Assembly: GCF_002214565.1 (NCBI RefSeq)
Contig: NZ_CP015106.1
Location: forward strand, 1,612,001-1,676,000
DNA: 64,000 nt
Reading direction: 5' to 3'
DNA from: Thermococcus radiotolerans
GTDB taxonomy: Archaea; Methanobacteriota_B; Thermococci; Thermococcales; Thermococcaceae
The notes under the pieces are model-generated. The model worked only from the letters and a program-made list of their open reading frames with translations, was not told where the DNA came from and made no database searches. Position numbers and translations under genes: made by a program. Below, one piece after another: positions 8,567 through 17,327 of the stretch. How positions within the stretch are numbered: position 1 is the first letter of the stretch; each line of letters opens with the position of its first letter.

Positions 8567-9178
8567 CTACACGGGTTCTAGGCTTGCCCCCTCGTTATCC
8601 TCGGGTGATTTAACTATCACCGTCTTTCCGTCGTCATCGGTCCTTATTACGCGTATGAAAGCCTCCTCTAGGAGCGCCACGTACCTTCTGTCCGCGAGGT
8701 CGGTGTTTACAAAGTAGAAGGTTTTTCTCGTGGGGTTGCCTATGAAAGCCACCCCCAGGTTGGCGAGGCTTATGATGAAGCGGGGGTTGTTGTTCTGGAG
8801 GGGAATGAGCTTCTCTGGGTTCATAACCACGCTGACGGTTCCGGGGTTCTTTGAGTAGTATCCATTGGCCCAGTTGGAGAAGCGACTCAGGAAAATGCCT
8901 GGGTCCTTGTGGGGGTCAACCTCGAAGAGCACCTCCCCCCATTCGGAGATTCCTCCGGCCTTTATCCTCTTTATGTGCTGGGGAACGGTAAATCCGGCCA
9001 ACCTGAGCCACCTGATAACAGGCATGCTCGAGTCTAGGATGTCTATCAAAAGCACCCTCTCCCAGCCGTACGAGTTTCCTATTGCGTAGAACAGCCGGGG
9101 ATAGGGAGATAACGAAGTATGCTCTATGAGGACGTTTTCGCCCTGCCCAATCCTGCTCAGATACTCAGAGAACCGCAT
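8567..9178 (-). CDS. DUF257 family protein (second of a tandem pair)
   Basis: 203-residue cytoplasmic protein of DUF257, a family largely confined to Thermococcales; function unknown. Members look like degenerate RecA/KaiC-type folds without a P-loop. Here one sees the N-terminal ENVLIEHTSLSPYPRLFYAI, an alternating strand-helix pattern (VLLIDIL, FIISLANLG), and a C-terminal TVIVKSPEDNEG matching the LLKSPGG end of its neighbour. The ATG at 9178 follows GGAGGGGTGGG, which lies inside the 3' end of the upstream paralogue; the reading frames overlap by 14 bases, implying coupled translation and roughly equal amounts. Confidence 0.75.
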   Translation of the reverse strand: MRFSEYLSRIGQGENVLIEHTSLSPYPRLFYAIGNSYGWERVLLIDILDSSMPVIRWLRLAGFTVPQHIKRIKAGGISEWGEVLFEVDPHKDPGIFLSRFSNWANGYYSKNPGTVSVVMNPEKLIPLQNNNPRFIISLANLGVAFIGNPTRKTFYFVNTDLADRRYVALLEEAFIRVIRTDDDGKTVIVKSPEDNEGASLEPV

Positions 9179-9773
9179 ATCCCACCCCTCCGGGGGATTT
9201 CAGGAGTTTGGCATCCTTCCCCACTACCTGGATTACGTAGTCAGAATCCTGTTCAAGCCCTTTTTTCAGGTATTCGGACGCTATGTCAACGTTCAGGAAA
9301 AGAAAGCTTATCCTTTCCTCGACCGGGAGGTAGAGTCTTGTTATCTTCTCGAAATACCTCTCAAGCTTCGGCGGGTCCGACATGAACGTGAAGGAGAACC
9401 TCTCCATCCCTAGGACGATTGTGTGGTTCCTGCTCTCCAGGGGGACCTCCTTGGCGAACTTGGCGTAGATGGCTAGGTGGTGGTCGAAATCCTCTATAAC
9501 GTCCACGTTCCCCACGACGTTTCCAACCTTGACCGTTCCCTTCTCCTTTATCACGGGGACGTTCTCTATGGGGAGCTCAACGCCCTGAAACCGCAGGTTC
9601 TGGATAAAAACGTGGAGGGCATCGCCTATGTCGACTATCAGGGGAGTTATTCCCTGATTAATCCATTCCATGAATATCTCCGCCATGGCCCTCTCGGGAT
9701 GATCCGTCGAGGAGTACTCAACGAGCACTATACCCTCCTTTATCCTTGGAAGCTGTCTCAATAGGCTCGTCAT
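9165..9773 (-). CDS. DUF257 family protein (first of a tandem pair)
   Basis: 202-residue paralogue of the following gene, with the same arrangement: IKEGIVLVEYSSTDHPERAM near the N-terminus, a middle LPIENVPVIKEKG region matching VPQHIKRIKAGG of the partner, and a C-terminal VIQVVGKDAKLLKSPGG. Function unknown. The ATG at 9773 has GAGATGAT a few bases upstream, and a minus-strand TATA box (AGTATATTTAG) lies about 40 bases further up. The pair probably forms one transcript and may form a heterodimer; that is inference from coupling and shared ancestry. Confidence 0.75.
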   Translation of the reverse strand: MTSLLRQLPRIKEGIVLVEYSSTDHPERAMAEIFMEWINQGITPLIVDIGDALHVFIQNLRFQGVELPIENVPVIKEKGTVKVGNVVGNVDVIEDFDHHLAIYAKFAKEVPLESRNHTIVLGMERFSFTFMSDPPKLERYFEKITRLYLPVEERISFLFLNVDIASEYLKKGLEQDSDYVIQVVGKDAKLLKSPGGVGYAVL

Positions 9774-9849
9774 GGTATCATCTCACGTCTAATCTATTGC
9801 ACTTCGACTAAATATACTTTTGCCAAGAAAATGGAAATATTTGAGGTTT

Positions 9850-11304
9850 TTATGGTTTGAGGTCTTCAATCTTTGCCTTCCAGTTGTCAGGCCTTCTGAA
9901 TTCTTTCTCCGTGTAGAGGCCCTCCTTTTTGAGTATTCCCCTCGCCGCGAGCAGACCTGTAGCGGCGGCGTTCACGATGTCCCTGCTCAGGCCAGCGCCG
10001 TCTCCCGCCGCGAAGATGTTCTCAATGCTCGTCTCGAGATCCTCGTTCACCTCGACCTTCATGGCGTAGTACTTGATTTCCGGTGCGTAGAGCAGCGTAT
10101 GGTCGCTCGCGACACCGGGCAGAACTCTGTCGAGCTTCTCAAGGCCCTCCAGAATGTTGGTGACGACGCGGTGGGGCAGGGCCATTGCTATGTCCCCGGG
10201 AGTAACGTGCTTCAGCGTCGGCTCGACGTCGCTCCTCCTTATCCTCTGCCAGGTGCTCCTCCTTCCGCGCCTCAGGTCGCCGAGCCTCTGGAGTATGGGC
10301 TTTCCGCCCCCTATCGTCGTCGCCAGCTGGGCTATGCTCCTGCCGTAGGCGGTGGTATCCTCAACCGGCTCGGTCAACTCTATCCTCGTGAGGAATGCGA
10401 AGTTCGTGTTGTTGCTCTTCTTCTCGTGCATGGAGTGACCGTTAACGCCAACGTAGCCGTCGTAGCGCTCTTCAACGACGAAGCCATTGGGGTTCGTACA
10501 GAAGGTTCTCACGAAGTCGTCATAGGTGTTTGTGTATATGTGGAACTTGGGGTCGTGGTTTATGCTCGTTATCGGATCCATGATTATCGCCGGCACCTCA
10601 ACGCGAACGCCGACGTCAATAGGCCCGTGCCTGGCCTTAAGGCCTATCCTCTGGGCGACCCCGTGGAACCAGTCGGCCCCGCCGCGGCCGGGTGAAACTA
10701 TCGTGTACCTGGTTTTTATCTCAAAAACGTCCTTTCCGCGCTTTACCCTCACCCAGCCCTTTCCGAATTCCAGAGCCTTGGTCCAGAGGAGGAACTCCAC
10801 GCCCCGGCTTTCGAGGTGCTTTTTTATGTCTGCTATGACTTCGGGCGTCCTGTCGGAGCCGATGTGGCGCTGGATTATGGGTATGAACTTAACGCCTGCC
10901 TGGGCCGCTTTCTGCTCCCAGTACCTGACTTCCTCCGGGTTGCCCTTGAAGAGGTTTCTCGGCGCTTTGTGGTTCAGGAATATTTGGTCCACTTCCCACA
11001 CCAGCTGCCACGCGTAGTTCTCGTCACCGGTAAGCTCGCTCAGGTCGCCGCCTATGTCTGGGCGGAGGTTTATCGTGCCGTCGCTGAGACCGCCGGCACC
11101 TCCCACGCCGCTCATGATGTGGCAGGGCTGACAACCGATGCAGTAACCCAGATCGTACATCGGACAGATTCTCTGCTCGATGTCTCCGCCCTCGTCAACT
11201 ATCAGAACCTTAAAATCGCCCCTTTCGACCAGCTCGTAGGCCGCAAAAAGACCCGCCGGGCCGGCACCGATTATGACGACATCGTAGGTTTTTCCAGAAA
11301 CCAT
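9850..11304 (-). CDS. FAD-dependent dehydrogenase (COG2509-like)
   Basis: 484-residue flavoprotein of the uncharacterised FAD-dependent dehydrogenase group. Seen: the Rossmann fingerprint DVVIIGAGPAGLFAAYELVE at the N-terminus, a Cys pair CIGCQPCHIMSGVGGAGGLSDG around residue 55-75, and the C-terminal FAD-binding stretch NIFAAGDGAGLSRDIVNAAA. The CxxCxxC segment next to the FAD site is unusual for plain oxidoreductases and might be redox active. Substrate unknown. I chose ATG at 11304 (MVSGKTYDV), preceded by AAGGGAA; an in-frame TTG nine codons up lies close to the TATA box (GTTTTTAAGG near 11340). Confidence 0.8.
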   Translation of the reverse strand: MVSGKTYDVVIIGAGPAGLFAAYELVERGDFKVLIVDEGGDIEQRICPMYDLGYCIGCQPCHIMSGVGGAGGLSDGTINLRPDIGGDLSELTGDENYAWQLVWEVDQIFLNHKAPRNLFKGNPEEVRYWEQKAAQAGVKFIPIIQRHIGSDRTPEVIADIKKHLESRGVEFLLWTKALEFGKGWVRVKRGKDVFEIKTRYTIVSPGRGGADWFHGVAQRIGLKARHGPIDVGVRVEVPAIIMDPITSINHDPKFHIYTNTYDDFVRTFCTNPNGFVVEERYDGYVGVNGHSMHEKKSNNTNFAFLTRIELTEPVEDTTAYGRSIAQLATTIGGGKPILQRLGDLRRGRRSTWQRIRRSDVEPTLKHVTPGDIAMALPHRVVTNILEGLEKLDRVLPGVASDHTLLYAPEIKYYAMKVEVNEDLETSIENIFAAGDGAGLSRDIVNAAATGLLAARGILKKEGLYTEKEFRRPDNWKAKIEDLKP

Positions 11305-11464
11305 ATTTCCCTTGCCGATGTTTATGGGCAATGCCTTAAAAACTTTTTGGCAAATTTTTGGTTAATATGGCCTATTTATGCTCATTTGTTTAACATGATT
11401 TTGATTATTATTTTCCCGAAACCTTTAAACAGAATTGAGTAATAAAATCCTTAGTGGGAGCATG

Positions 11465-12007
11465 ATGAGTGACAAATCGAAGAGCGCGAAGGCCAAGAAG
11501 ATAAAGATAATCCACAGCAAGCGCAGAATGCTCCAGTTGAAGCGAAAGGAGGAGATGAGTCACAACATCCGCTACATCTCGAAGGTTCCGGTTAGGATAG
11601 TCATGGACAGGGAGTTCCTCACCTTGCATCCCGAGGACTCGATATCGAAGCTGGTGCAGAACCTCAGGGATGAGGAAAGCTCTGCCGTTGTCGTTGACGA
11701 GGAAGGCCGGCTCATGGGATTCATCACAATGAAGGACCTTCTCCACTTCTTCGAGCCGCCGAGGAGGTACTCAATCGTTGGAATAGGTCTTCTCAAGAAG
11801 TACTCGATAAGCCATGCCTCTCGCGTTGGGGACATAATGGTCCGCAAGCCCATAACCATTCACGTTGAGGATGACCTCGGACGGGCGATAAAGATAATGA
11901 TTGAGACGGGAAAGCACCATCTTCCTGTTATTGACGAGAACGGCCACGTTCACGGCGTTCTGGAGGTCAAGGACATAATCCGCCTCATCCGCATAGTCTC
12001 GGCTTGA
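11465..12007 (+). CDS. CBS-domain protein (probable regulator of the adjacent antiporters)
   Basis: 180-residue protein with a very basic N-terminus (KSAKAKKIKIIHSKRRM) followed by two CBS domains: the first around VPVRIVMDREFLTL...VVVDEEGRLMGFITMKDLL, the second around VGDIMVRKPITI...LPVIDENGHVHGVLEVKDII. CBS pairs bind adenosine nucleotides or S-adenosylmethionine. ATG at 11462 and 11465 both fit; the second has better spacing from GGGAG. A TATA box (CCTTTAAAC, about 11422-11430) drives it. The two antiporter genes follow within 31 bases, so it likely acts as a separate nucleotide-sensing subunit for them, since both lack their own regulatory domain. The basic tail could instead bind nucleic acid. 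Confidence 0.8.
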   Translation: MSDKSKSAKAKKIKIIHSKRRMLQLKRKEEMSHNIRYISKVPVRIVMDREFLTLHPEDSISKLVQNLRDEESSAVVVDEEGRLMGFITMKDLLHFFEPPRRYSIVGIGLLKKYSISHASRVGDIMVRKPITIHVEDDLGRAIKIMIETGKHHLPVIDENGHVHGVLEVKDIIRLIRIVSA

Positions 12008-12037
12008 GTTGCTCAAAACTAACGCGGGATGATAATC

Positions 12038-13180
12038 ATGGACGTCTTCCTGGAGCTGGCGCTGATACTCATAGTTGCGAAGCTGTTCGGCTACCTCACC
12101 CTGCGATTGGGCTTTCCAGCCGCCCTCGGCCAGCTCATCGGCGGGATTATCATAGGCCCTTCTCTGCTGGGTGTGGTAACGTACGATGAGGGAGTGAAGC
12201 TTGTTGCCGAGCTTGGAGTCGTCATGCTGCTCTTTCTGGCTGGCTTGGAGACCGATATTGACGAGTTCAAGAACGTTGGTATCTCCGCGTTCATAGTGGC
12301 AATTCTCGGTGTCATGATACCATTCATCCTCGGCTACGTTGGCGCTTTAGCCTGGGGCTATTCGGACATTCAGGCGCTCTTCCTCGGAGGAATCCTCACC
12401 GCCACGAGCGTCGGCCTCACGACGAGCATACTGATGGAGATGAAGAAGCTGAGGAGCCGCGTGGGAACGACGATTCTCGCCGCGGCGGTCGTTGATGACG
12501 TTCTCGGCATCATAATCCTAACTGTCCTCGTCGCCATGAACACCAAGGGGAGCGTCTATCCGATCGACGTCCTCATAATCCTCGGCGAGGTCACGCTGTT
12601 CTTTCTCCTCGGGCTCCTCCTCGGCAGTCCCGCCGTAAAGGAAGCCCTCCGCGTGTCGGAGAGGATAAACCTACCCGAGACTATAACGGCCTTCGCGATA
12701 GCCATAATGCTGATCTTCGCCTACATCGCCGAGCAGTTCCAGCTGGCGGGCATAACCGGCGCTTATCTGGCGGGCCTCCTTATAGCGGGAAGTGCCGAGG
12801 CCAGAGAGGTTACGGGCAAGACTCTGACCATCGGGTACTCCCTCTTCATTCCCGTTTTCCTCGTCAGCATAGGCGTCGAGACCGACATCCACGTTCTGGC
12901 CCACATCGGGGCGTTCGCTGGGCTCTACGCGTTTCTGGCGATAGTCGGAAAGATAGTTGGCTGCGGCATCGGTGGGCTGCTGACCAAGTTCAAGGGTAGG
13001 GAAGCCATCCAGATCGGTGTGGGAATGGTCCCGAGGATGGAGGTCGCTCTCATCATGGCCAACATCGCCCTCCGCGAGGGCGTCTTCGACAGGGGGACGT
13101 TTTCCATACCCGTAAGCATGGTGATAATAACAACGCTTGTAACTCCATTCTTCCTCAAATGGGCGTTTTCGAGGGAGTGA
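12038..13180 (+). CDS. Kef-type cation/proton antiporter (CPA2 family), first of tandem pair
   Basis: 380-residue membrane antiporter with about 12 helices. Seen: LGQLIGGIIIGPSLLGV in helix 2, the acidic pair AAAVVDDVLGIIIL near residues 150-163, and GITGAYLAGLLIAG in the second half. It ends directly after the last helix, so there is no RCK or CBS tail. ATG at 12038 follows GGGATGAT at good spacing; ATG at 12029 overlaps that site. It stands in one operon between the CBS gene and a second antiporter, with which it shares the segment REGTTILAAAVVDDVLGI almost unchanged. Confidence 0.85.
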   Translation: MDVFLELALILIVAKLFGYLTLRLGFPAALGQLIGGIIIGPSLLGVVTYDEGVKLVAELGVVMLLFLAGLETDIDEFKNVGISAFIVAILGVMIPFILGYVGALAWGYSDIQALFLGGILTATSVGLTTSILMEMKKLRSRVGTTILAAAVVDDVLGIIILTVLVAMNTKGSVYPIDVLIILGEVTLFFLLGLLLGSPAVKEALRVSERINLPETITAFAIAIMLIFAYIAEQFQLAGITGAYLAGLLIAGSAEAREVTGKTLTIGYSLFIPVFLVSIGVETDIHVLAHIGAFAGLYAFLAIVGKIVGCGIGGLLTKFKGREAIQIGVGMVPRMEVALIMANIALREGVFDRGTFSIPVSMVIITTLVTPFFLKWAFSRE

Positions 13181-13181
13181 T

Positions 13182-14306
13182 ATGGAGATACTACTCCTGA
13201 TGGCCCTGATGCTTGCAACGGCGAAACTGGTCGGATACATATTCGAGCGCATCGGTCAGCCCGTGGTTCTCGGCCAGATATTCGGGGGGCTCATTATAGG
13301 CATATTCTTTGACACCAACCCGATCATCGGGCAGTTCGCTAACCTCGGCGTTCTGTTGCTCCTCTTCATAGCGGGCCTCGAGAGCGAGCTGGAGGAGTTC
13401 AAGCGCGTTGGGCGTCAGAGCATGGTTGTGGCAGGCATCGGGGTTCTGATGGCTTTCATCTTCGGATTCTCCGTTGCCTACTTTTTCGTCCCCCTTCACG
13501 AGGCCGTCCTCTACGGCGCCATGATGACCCCGACGAGCGTCAGCATAACGGTGAAGGTGCTCATGGAACTGAGGAGGCTGAACACCCGGGAGGGGACGAC
13601 GATTCTCGCCGCCGCTGTGGTTGACGACGTTCTTGGAATCCTAATCTTAACCGTGGCCATCTCGATGATAAAGGGTGGGGAGGTCAACTACGCGAGCCTC
13701 GCGGAGGTTCTTATTTCCGTTTCCTTCCTTCTCTTCTTCTTCCTGTACTTTGGACCTAGCCTTGCGGACAGGGCGTTCAAGCTGATCTCCCGCATTGACC
13801 TCCCGGAGGCGGAGACGGCATTCGCCCTCGTCTTTCTGATAGCCTTCGCCTACCTCGCCGAGCACCTGAACCTCGCCTCAATCCTTGGAGCCTACCTGAC
13901 CGGTCTCGCCCTCGGCCAGAGCACCAAAAAGAAGGGCATAATGGATCACATGAACGTCCTCGGTTACTCGCTCTTCATACCGCTCTTCTTCGTTGAGGTG
14001 GGGATGAGGATTGAGCTGGGCTACATACTTCACGCCGGCCTCTTCGCAGTCCTGTACACCGTGGCGGCGATAACGAGCAAAATCCTCGGATGCGGCGCCG
14101 GTGCCAGGATGGTCGGCTTCGACTGGAACTCCTCCCTCAAGATTGGCGTTGGAATGGTGCCCCGCCTGGGTGTGGAGCTCGCCATGCTCGCCGTCGCCAT
14201 GGCCAGCGGGATAATAGGGCCGGATGCGCTCACCGTGGCAATTCTCATGGTCTTCGTGACGACTGTAATAACGCCGCCGCTCCTCAAGTGGCTCTACTCC
14301 AGATGA
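13182..14306 (+). CDS. Kef-type cation/proton antiporter (CPA2 family), second of tandem pair
   Basis: 374-residue paralogue of the preceding gene and of the antiporter at 2.1-3.3 kb. Seen: VVLGQIFGGLIIGIFF, the acidic pair AAAVVDDVLGILIL, and ASILGAYLTGLALGQ. The ATG lies one base after the TGA of the preceding gene, so the two are translated together. The pair could work as a heterodimer, as CPA2 antiporters are dimeric; this is inference. There is no cytoplasmic regulatory domain. Confidence 0.85.
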   Translation: MEILLLMALMLATAKLVGYIFERIGQPVVLGQIFGGLIIGIFFDTNPIIGQFANLGVLLLLFIAGLESELEEFKRVGRQSMVVAGIGVLMAFIFGFSVAYFFVPLHEAVLYGAMMTPTSVSITVKVLMELRRLNTREGTTILAAAVVDDVLGILILTVAISMIKGGEVNYASLAEVLISVSFLLFFFLYFGPSLADRAFKLISRIDLPEAETAFALVFLIAFAYLAEHLNLASILGAYLTGLALGQSTKKKGIMDHMNVLGYSLFIPLFFVEVGMRIELGYILHAGLFAVLYTVAAITSKILGCGAGARMVGFDWNSSLKIGVGMVPRLGVELAMLAVAMASGIIGPDALTVAILMVFVTTVITPPLLKWLYSR

Positions 14307-14357
14307 GATGCACACTTTAGGGCATAGCTTTATAAAACCCTCACCGCAGTGGCGAAC

Positions 14358-14972
14358 ATGAGCGAGGCACTCTCTATACTCAGTTCGGCGCTGTTCATGC
14401 TCATCATGATAGACCCGAGCGACAAGATACTCCTGATCAGCCTCCTCCGCGAGGACTTTCACATAGAGGACATAAGGACCCTCATCGTGAGGGCGAACCT
14501 CATAGGCTTTCTCCTGCTCTTCCTGTTCGCCGTCTCGGGCCAGATAATCCTTCAAGAGGTATTCCACATAGACATCAACGCCCTCCGCGTCGCCGGTGGC
14601 TTTGTGCTCTTCAAGATAGGTCTCGAAGCCCTCGAGAGCGGAGGCATGATGACCCTCAAAAAGGAGAAGAATATACTCGCGCTGGCCGCGGTTCCGGTGG
14701 CGACGCCGCTGATAGCGGGTCCGGCCGCGATAACGACCGCGATAACCCTGACGGCAGAGAAGGGCCTCTACCACGCCACAGCCGCGATATTTATCGCCAT
14801 ACTGCTGACGGCCCTCGTGATGTTCGTCACGCTGTACGTCATCAAGAACGTGAGCAAGACCACCCTCGGCGTGTTCATCAGGATAATAGGTATGTTCACG
14901 ATGGCGATCGGTGCCCAGATGATGGTGCAGGGTGTCGTTGGAATATATCTGCTCATGACATCCGCTGGATAA
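14358..14972 (+). CDS. MarC family membrane protein
   Basis: 204-residue protein with six predicted helices, the normal MarC (UPF0056) length. Seen: [17 protein letters not shown] in helix 1, [13 protein letters not shown], and [20 protein letters not shown], which matches the family consensus P-x-A-x-P-x-x-x-G-P. Function unknown; earlier links to antibiotic resistance in bacteria have not held up. A TATA box (CTTTATAAAA, 14328-14337) sits about 25 bases from the ATG at 14358 and no ribosome binding site is seen, so the mRNA is probably leaderless; the GTG nine bases earlier is unlikely. Confidence 0.85.
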   Translation: MSEALSILSSALFMLIMIDPSDKILLISLLREDFHIEDIRTLIVRANLIGFLLLFLFAVSGQIILQEVFHIDINALRVAGGFVLFKIGLEALESGGMMTLKKEKNILALAAVPVATPLIAGPAAITTAITLTAEKGLYHATAAIFIAILLTALVMFVTLYVIKNVSKTTLGVFIRIIGMFTMAIGAQMMVQGVVGIYLLMTSAG

Positions 14973-15038
14973 ACGTCAAAGTTTCATGGGCTAACCTTTT
15001 AACCCCTTCCGCTTTTCCCAGGGAAAGGAGGGTTGGGA

Positions 15039-16352
15039 ATGAAGGTCAGACTTGAGAAGGTTAAGGGAACGCGAGACTTGCTCCCGGAGGAGATGGCCAA
15101 GAGGAGATGGGTTTTCGAGAGAATCCGCGAGGTTTTCGAGCGCTATAACTTTCATGAGGTTCTCACCCCGACCTTTGAGTATACAACGCTCTTCCAACTG
15201 AGGAGCGGTGAAGAGGTCGTCGAGCAGCTCTACGCCTTCGACGACAAGGGCGGCAGGAACCTCTCGCTCCGCCCGGATATGACGTCGAGCGTGGCCCGTC
15301 TCTACGTCAACTCCTTCCAGAACGCCCCCAAGCCGATAAAGTGGTACTACACCGCCAACATGTTCAGGTATGAGGAACCACAGAGCGGCCGCTATAGGGA
15401 GTTCTGGCAGGCTGGGGTGGAGCTCCTCGGAAGCGATAAGGTGGAGGCCGATGCAGAGGTTATAGCCCTGTTCGTGGAAAGCTACCTTGCAACCGGCCTT
15501 GAAGACTTCACCGTCAACATAGGCGACCGCGTTCTGCTCGACGAGTTCGCCAAGATGCTCGGCGTCGAGGACGACGTTGGTCTCATGAGGCTCATAGACA
15601 AGAAGGACAAGATGAGCCGCGAGGACTTCATCGCCGCTCTGAGCGATTTTGGACTTGACGAGGAGGGAATCGAGAAGGTTCTCTCGCTTATCGAGATCAA
15701 GGGGAAGCCGGACGAGGTTCTTCCAAAGGCTGAGGAGCTTTTCACGAGCGAGGAGGCAAAGGCGGAAATCAAAAGGCTCTACGGGCTGATTGAGCTCCTC
15801 GACGCCTACGGCGTTAAAGAGAAAATCCTCATAGACCTCGGCATAGCGAGGGGCTTCGATTACTACACGAGCATAGTCTTCGAGGCCATAGCCCCCAACG
15901 ACCTTGGCATTGGGTCGATAGGCGGCGGTGGGAGGTACGACAACCTCATAGAGGTCTTTGGAGGCAAGCCAACACCCGCGACAGGCTTTGCCATAGGCAT
16001 CGAGAGGCTGATTCCAATCCTCGAGTGGAAGGGCCTCATTCCGAAGCCGAAGCTGAGACCGGACGTTTACGTGATTCCGATTGGAAAGGAGCCGGAGCTC
16101 AAAAGGGCCGCCATAGGGATAACCTCCTCCCTCAGAAGGGCCGGGGTCAAGGCCGATTACGAGCTGACCGGAAGGAAGCTGAGGAAGGCCCTCGACTACG
16201 CAGGAAAACTCGGCGTCCCGTACGTCGTCCTCGTTGGAAAGAGAGACCTCGCGGAGGGCAAAGTAACAATAAGAGACATGGAGAGCGGTGAGCAGAGGGC
16301 AGTAGGAAAGGAGAGGGTCGTTGAGGTTCTCTCCGAGCTGTTGAGAGCCTGA
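15039..16352 (+). CDS. hisS: Histidyl-tRNA synthetase
   Basis: 437-residue class II synthetase that charges tRNA-His. Seen: N-terminal KGTRDLLPEE; motif 2 region YYTANMFRYEEPQSGRYREF; the histidine-specific RGFDYYTSIVFEA; motif 3 ATGFAIGIERL; and a C-terminal anticodon-binding domain (VYVIPIGKEPELKRAA, ADYELTGRKLRKALDYA). ATG at 15039 has GGAGGGTT upstream; the TTG six bases earlier overlaps it. A TATA box (CCTTTTAACC) lies near 14995-15004. Single gene unit. Confidence 0.96.
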   Translation: MKVRLEKVKGTRDLLPEEMAKRRWVFERIREVFERYNFHEVLTPTFEYTTLFQLRSGEEVVEQLYAFDDKGGRNLSLRPDMTSSVARLYVNSFQNAPKPIKWYYTANMFRYEEPQSGRYREFWQAGVELLGSDKVEADAEVIALFVESYLATGLEDFTVNIGDRVLLDEFAKMLGVEDDVGLMRLIDKKDKMSREDFIAALSDFGLDEEGIEKVLSLIEIKGKPDEVLPKAEELFTSEEAKAEIKRLYGLIELLDAYGVKEKILIDLGIARGFDYYTSIVFEAIAPNDLGIGSIGGGGRYDNLIEVFGGKPTPATGFAIGIERLIPILEWKGLIPKPKLRPDVYVIPIGKEPELKRAAIGITSSLRRAGVKADYELTGRKLRKALDYAGKLGVPYVVLVGKRDLAEGKVTIRDMESGEQRAVGKERVVEVLSELLRA

Positions 16353-16475
16353 CTACCTCTTCACCTCTACCCTGAACTCCCTCGCCTTCTTTTTCATCCT
16401 CCACTCCTCGAAGCGACGGACGAAGGGACAGCGGGAGCGCCACTTCAGGTAAGCTTTTCTCAGGGATTCGAGCAT
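16353..16475 (-). CDS. Possible 40-residue basic protein
   Basis: A short frame encoding 40 residues, rich in Arg and Lys (MLESLRKAYLKWRSRCPF to KKKAREFRVEVKR). Support: a TATA-like GGATTTAAAG lies about 30 bases upstream, directly after the stop codon of the PLD lipoprotein gene, and GGGTG stands six bases before the ATG. It ends at the base next to the convergent hisS stop. No family recognised. It may instead be chance; conservation in other Thermococcus genomes would decide. Confidence 0.35.
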   Translation of the reverse strand: MLESLRKAYLKWRSRCPFVRRFEEWRMKKKAREFRVEVKR

Positions 16476-16515
16476 TTTTTGCACCCGTTGGGTTTCTGAA
16501 TGGGACTTTAAATCC

Positions 16516-17286
16516 TTAGCGGATGCTCTCGAAGTATTCGATGAGTCTCTCAGCCAGCTCCTCCGAGGCAATCATCAGGCTGACCTCGTGGTTCCAGTAT
16601 AGTGCACTCTCGCTCCAGTTGTGGCTCCCGAGGAAGACCAGCCTTCCGTCGATTACGATAACCTTCGCGTGGAGAGTCGTTTCGGGGGAGTCAAAGGAAA
16701 CGTCGACGCCGTGAGAGCGCAGGTAGCTGTACGCCTCTTCGTTGCTCTCTATACCGTCTTCCAGCAGTACGTGGACGTCCACACCTCTGTTCTTTGCGGC
16801 AACGAGTGCCCGTATGAGATCATTCGCCCAATCAAAACTGTCGTCCGGGTCGTATTTCATGGAGAACATCATGACGTATATGCTGTCGCTTGCCTCTTCT
16901 ATCGCTCTCAGGACTTCATCGTAGTACTCGCGATCCGTGAGAAGCTTGAACTCTGCTCCGTTTCTCGATTCGTTATCCAGCGCCAGCTGAAGCAGACAGG
17001 ACGCGTACTTGGCTTTTATGTCTGCAAGTTCCGCCTCTCTCTCGCTTAGAGTCCGGTTCAAGTCGGATAGTCGTTCGGAGCATTCCGACAGGGTTTTGTT
17101 CAGCTCTTCGAGGGTCGTCTTGTTTTCCACCGTTACCGTCTGCGTGTAAGTCTCGGTCACGGTCCTGGTTGTGGTCTCCGTTAGCGCGATGGTGTGGTTC
17201 TGGGTGTGGGTGACTGCCGTTTGGGTTCCACCGAGGCAGCCCGCGGATAGAACCAGGAAAACAATGAGCAACACAATCCGCTTCAT
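16516..17286 (-). CDS. Secreted lipoprotein with a phospholipase D/nuclease domain
   Basis: 256 residues: a signal peptide ending in the lipobox LSAGC (Cys near residue 17), so lipid anchored on the outer face; a Thr-rich, N-glycosylation-prone segment; a coiled coil (about 55-95, LNKTLSECSERLSDLNRTL); then one PLD domain with the HKD signature HAKVIVIDGRLVFLGSHNW. Proteins with one HKD motif usually work as dimers and cut DNA or phospholipids; an extracellular nuclease is the likelier role. ATG at 17286 begins the signal peptide (MKRIVLL) after TGGAGG; a GTG nine bases up is possible. A TATA element (TTAAATTTTTAAG) lies near 17325. Confidence 0.82.
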   Translation of the reverse strand: MKRIVLLIVFLVLSAGCLGGTQTAVTHTQNHTIALTETTTRTVTETYTQTVTVENKTTLEELNKTLSECSERLSDLNRTLSEREAELADIKAKYASCLLQLALDNESRNGAEFKLLTDREYYDEVLRAIEEASDSIYVMMFSMKYDPDDSFDWANDLIRALVAAKNRGVDVHVLLEDGIESNEEAYSYLRSHGVDVSFDSPETTLHAKVIVIDGRLVFLGSHNWSESALYWNHEVSLMIASEELAERLIEYFESIR

Positions 17287-17327
17287 GGCCTCCACAAAAG
17301 CAAAAAGAGGAGGGGAATCTTAAAAAT

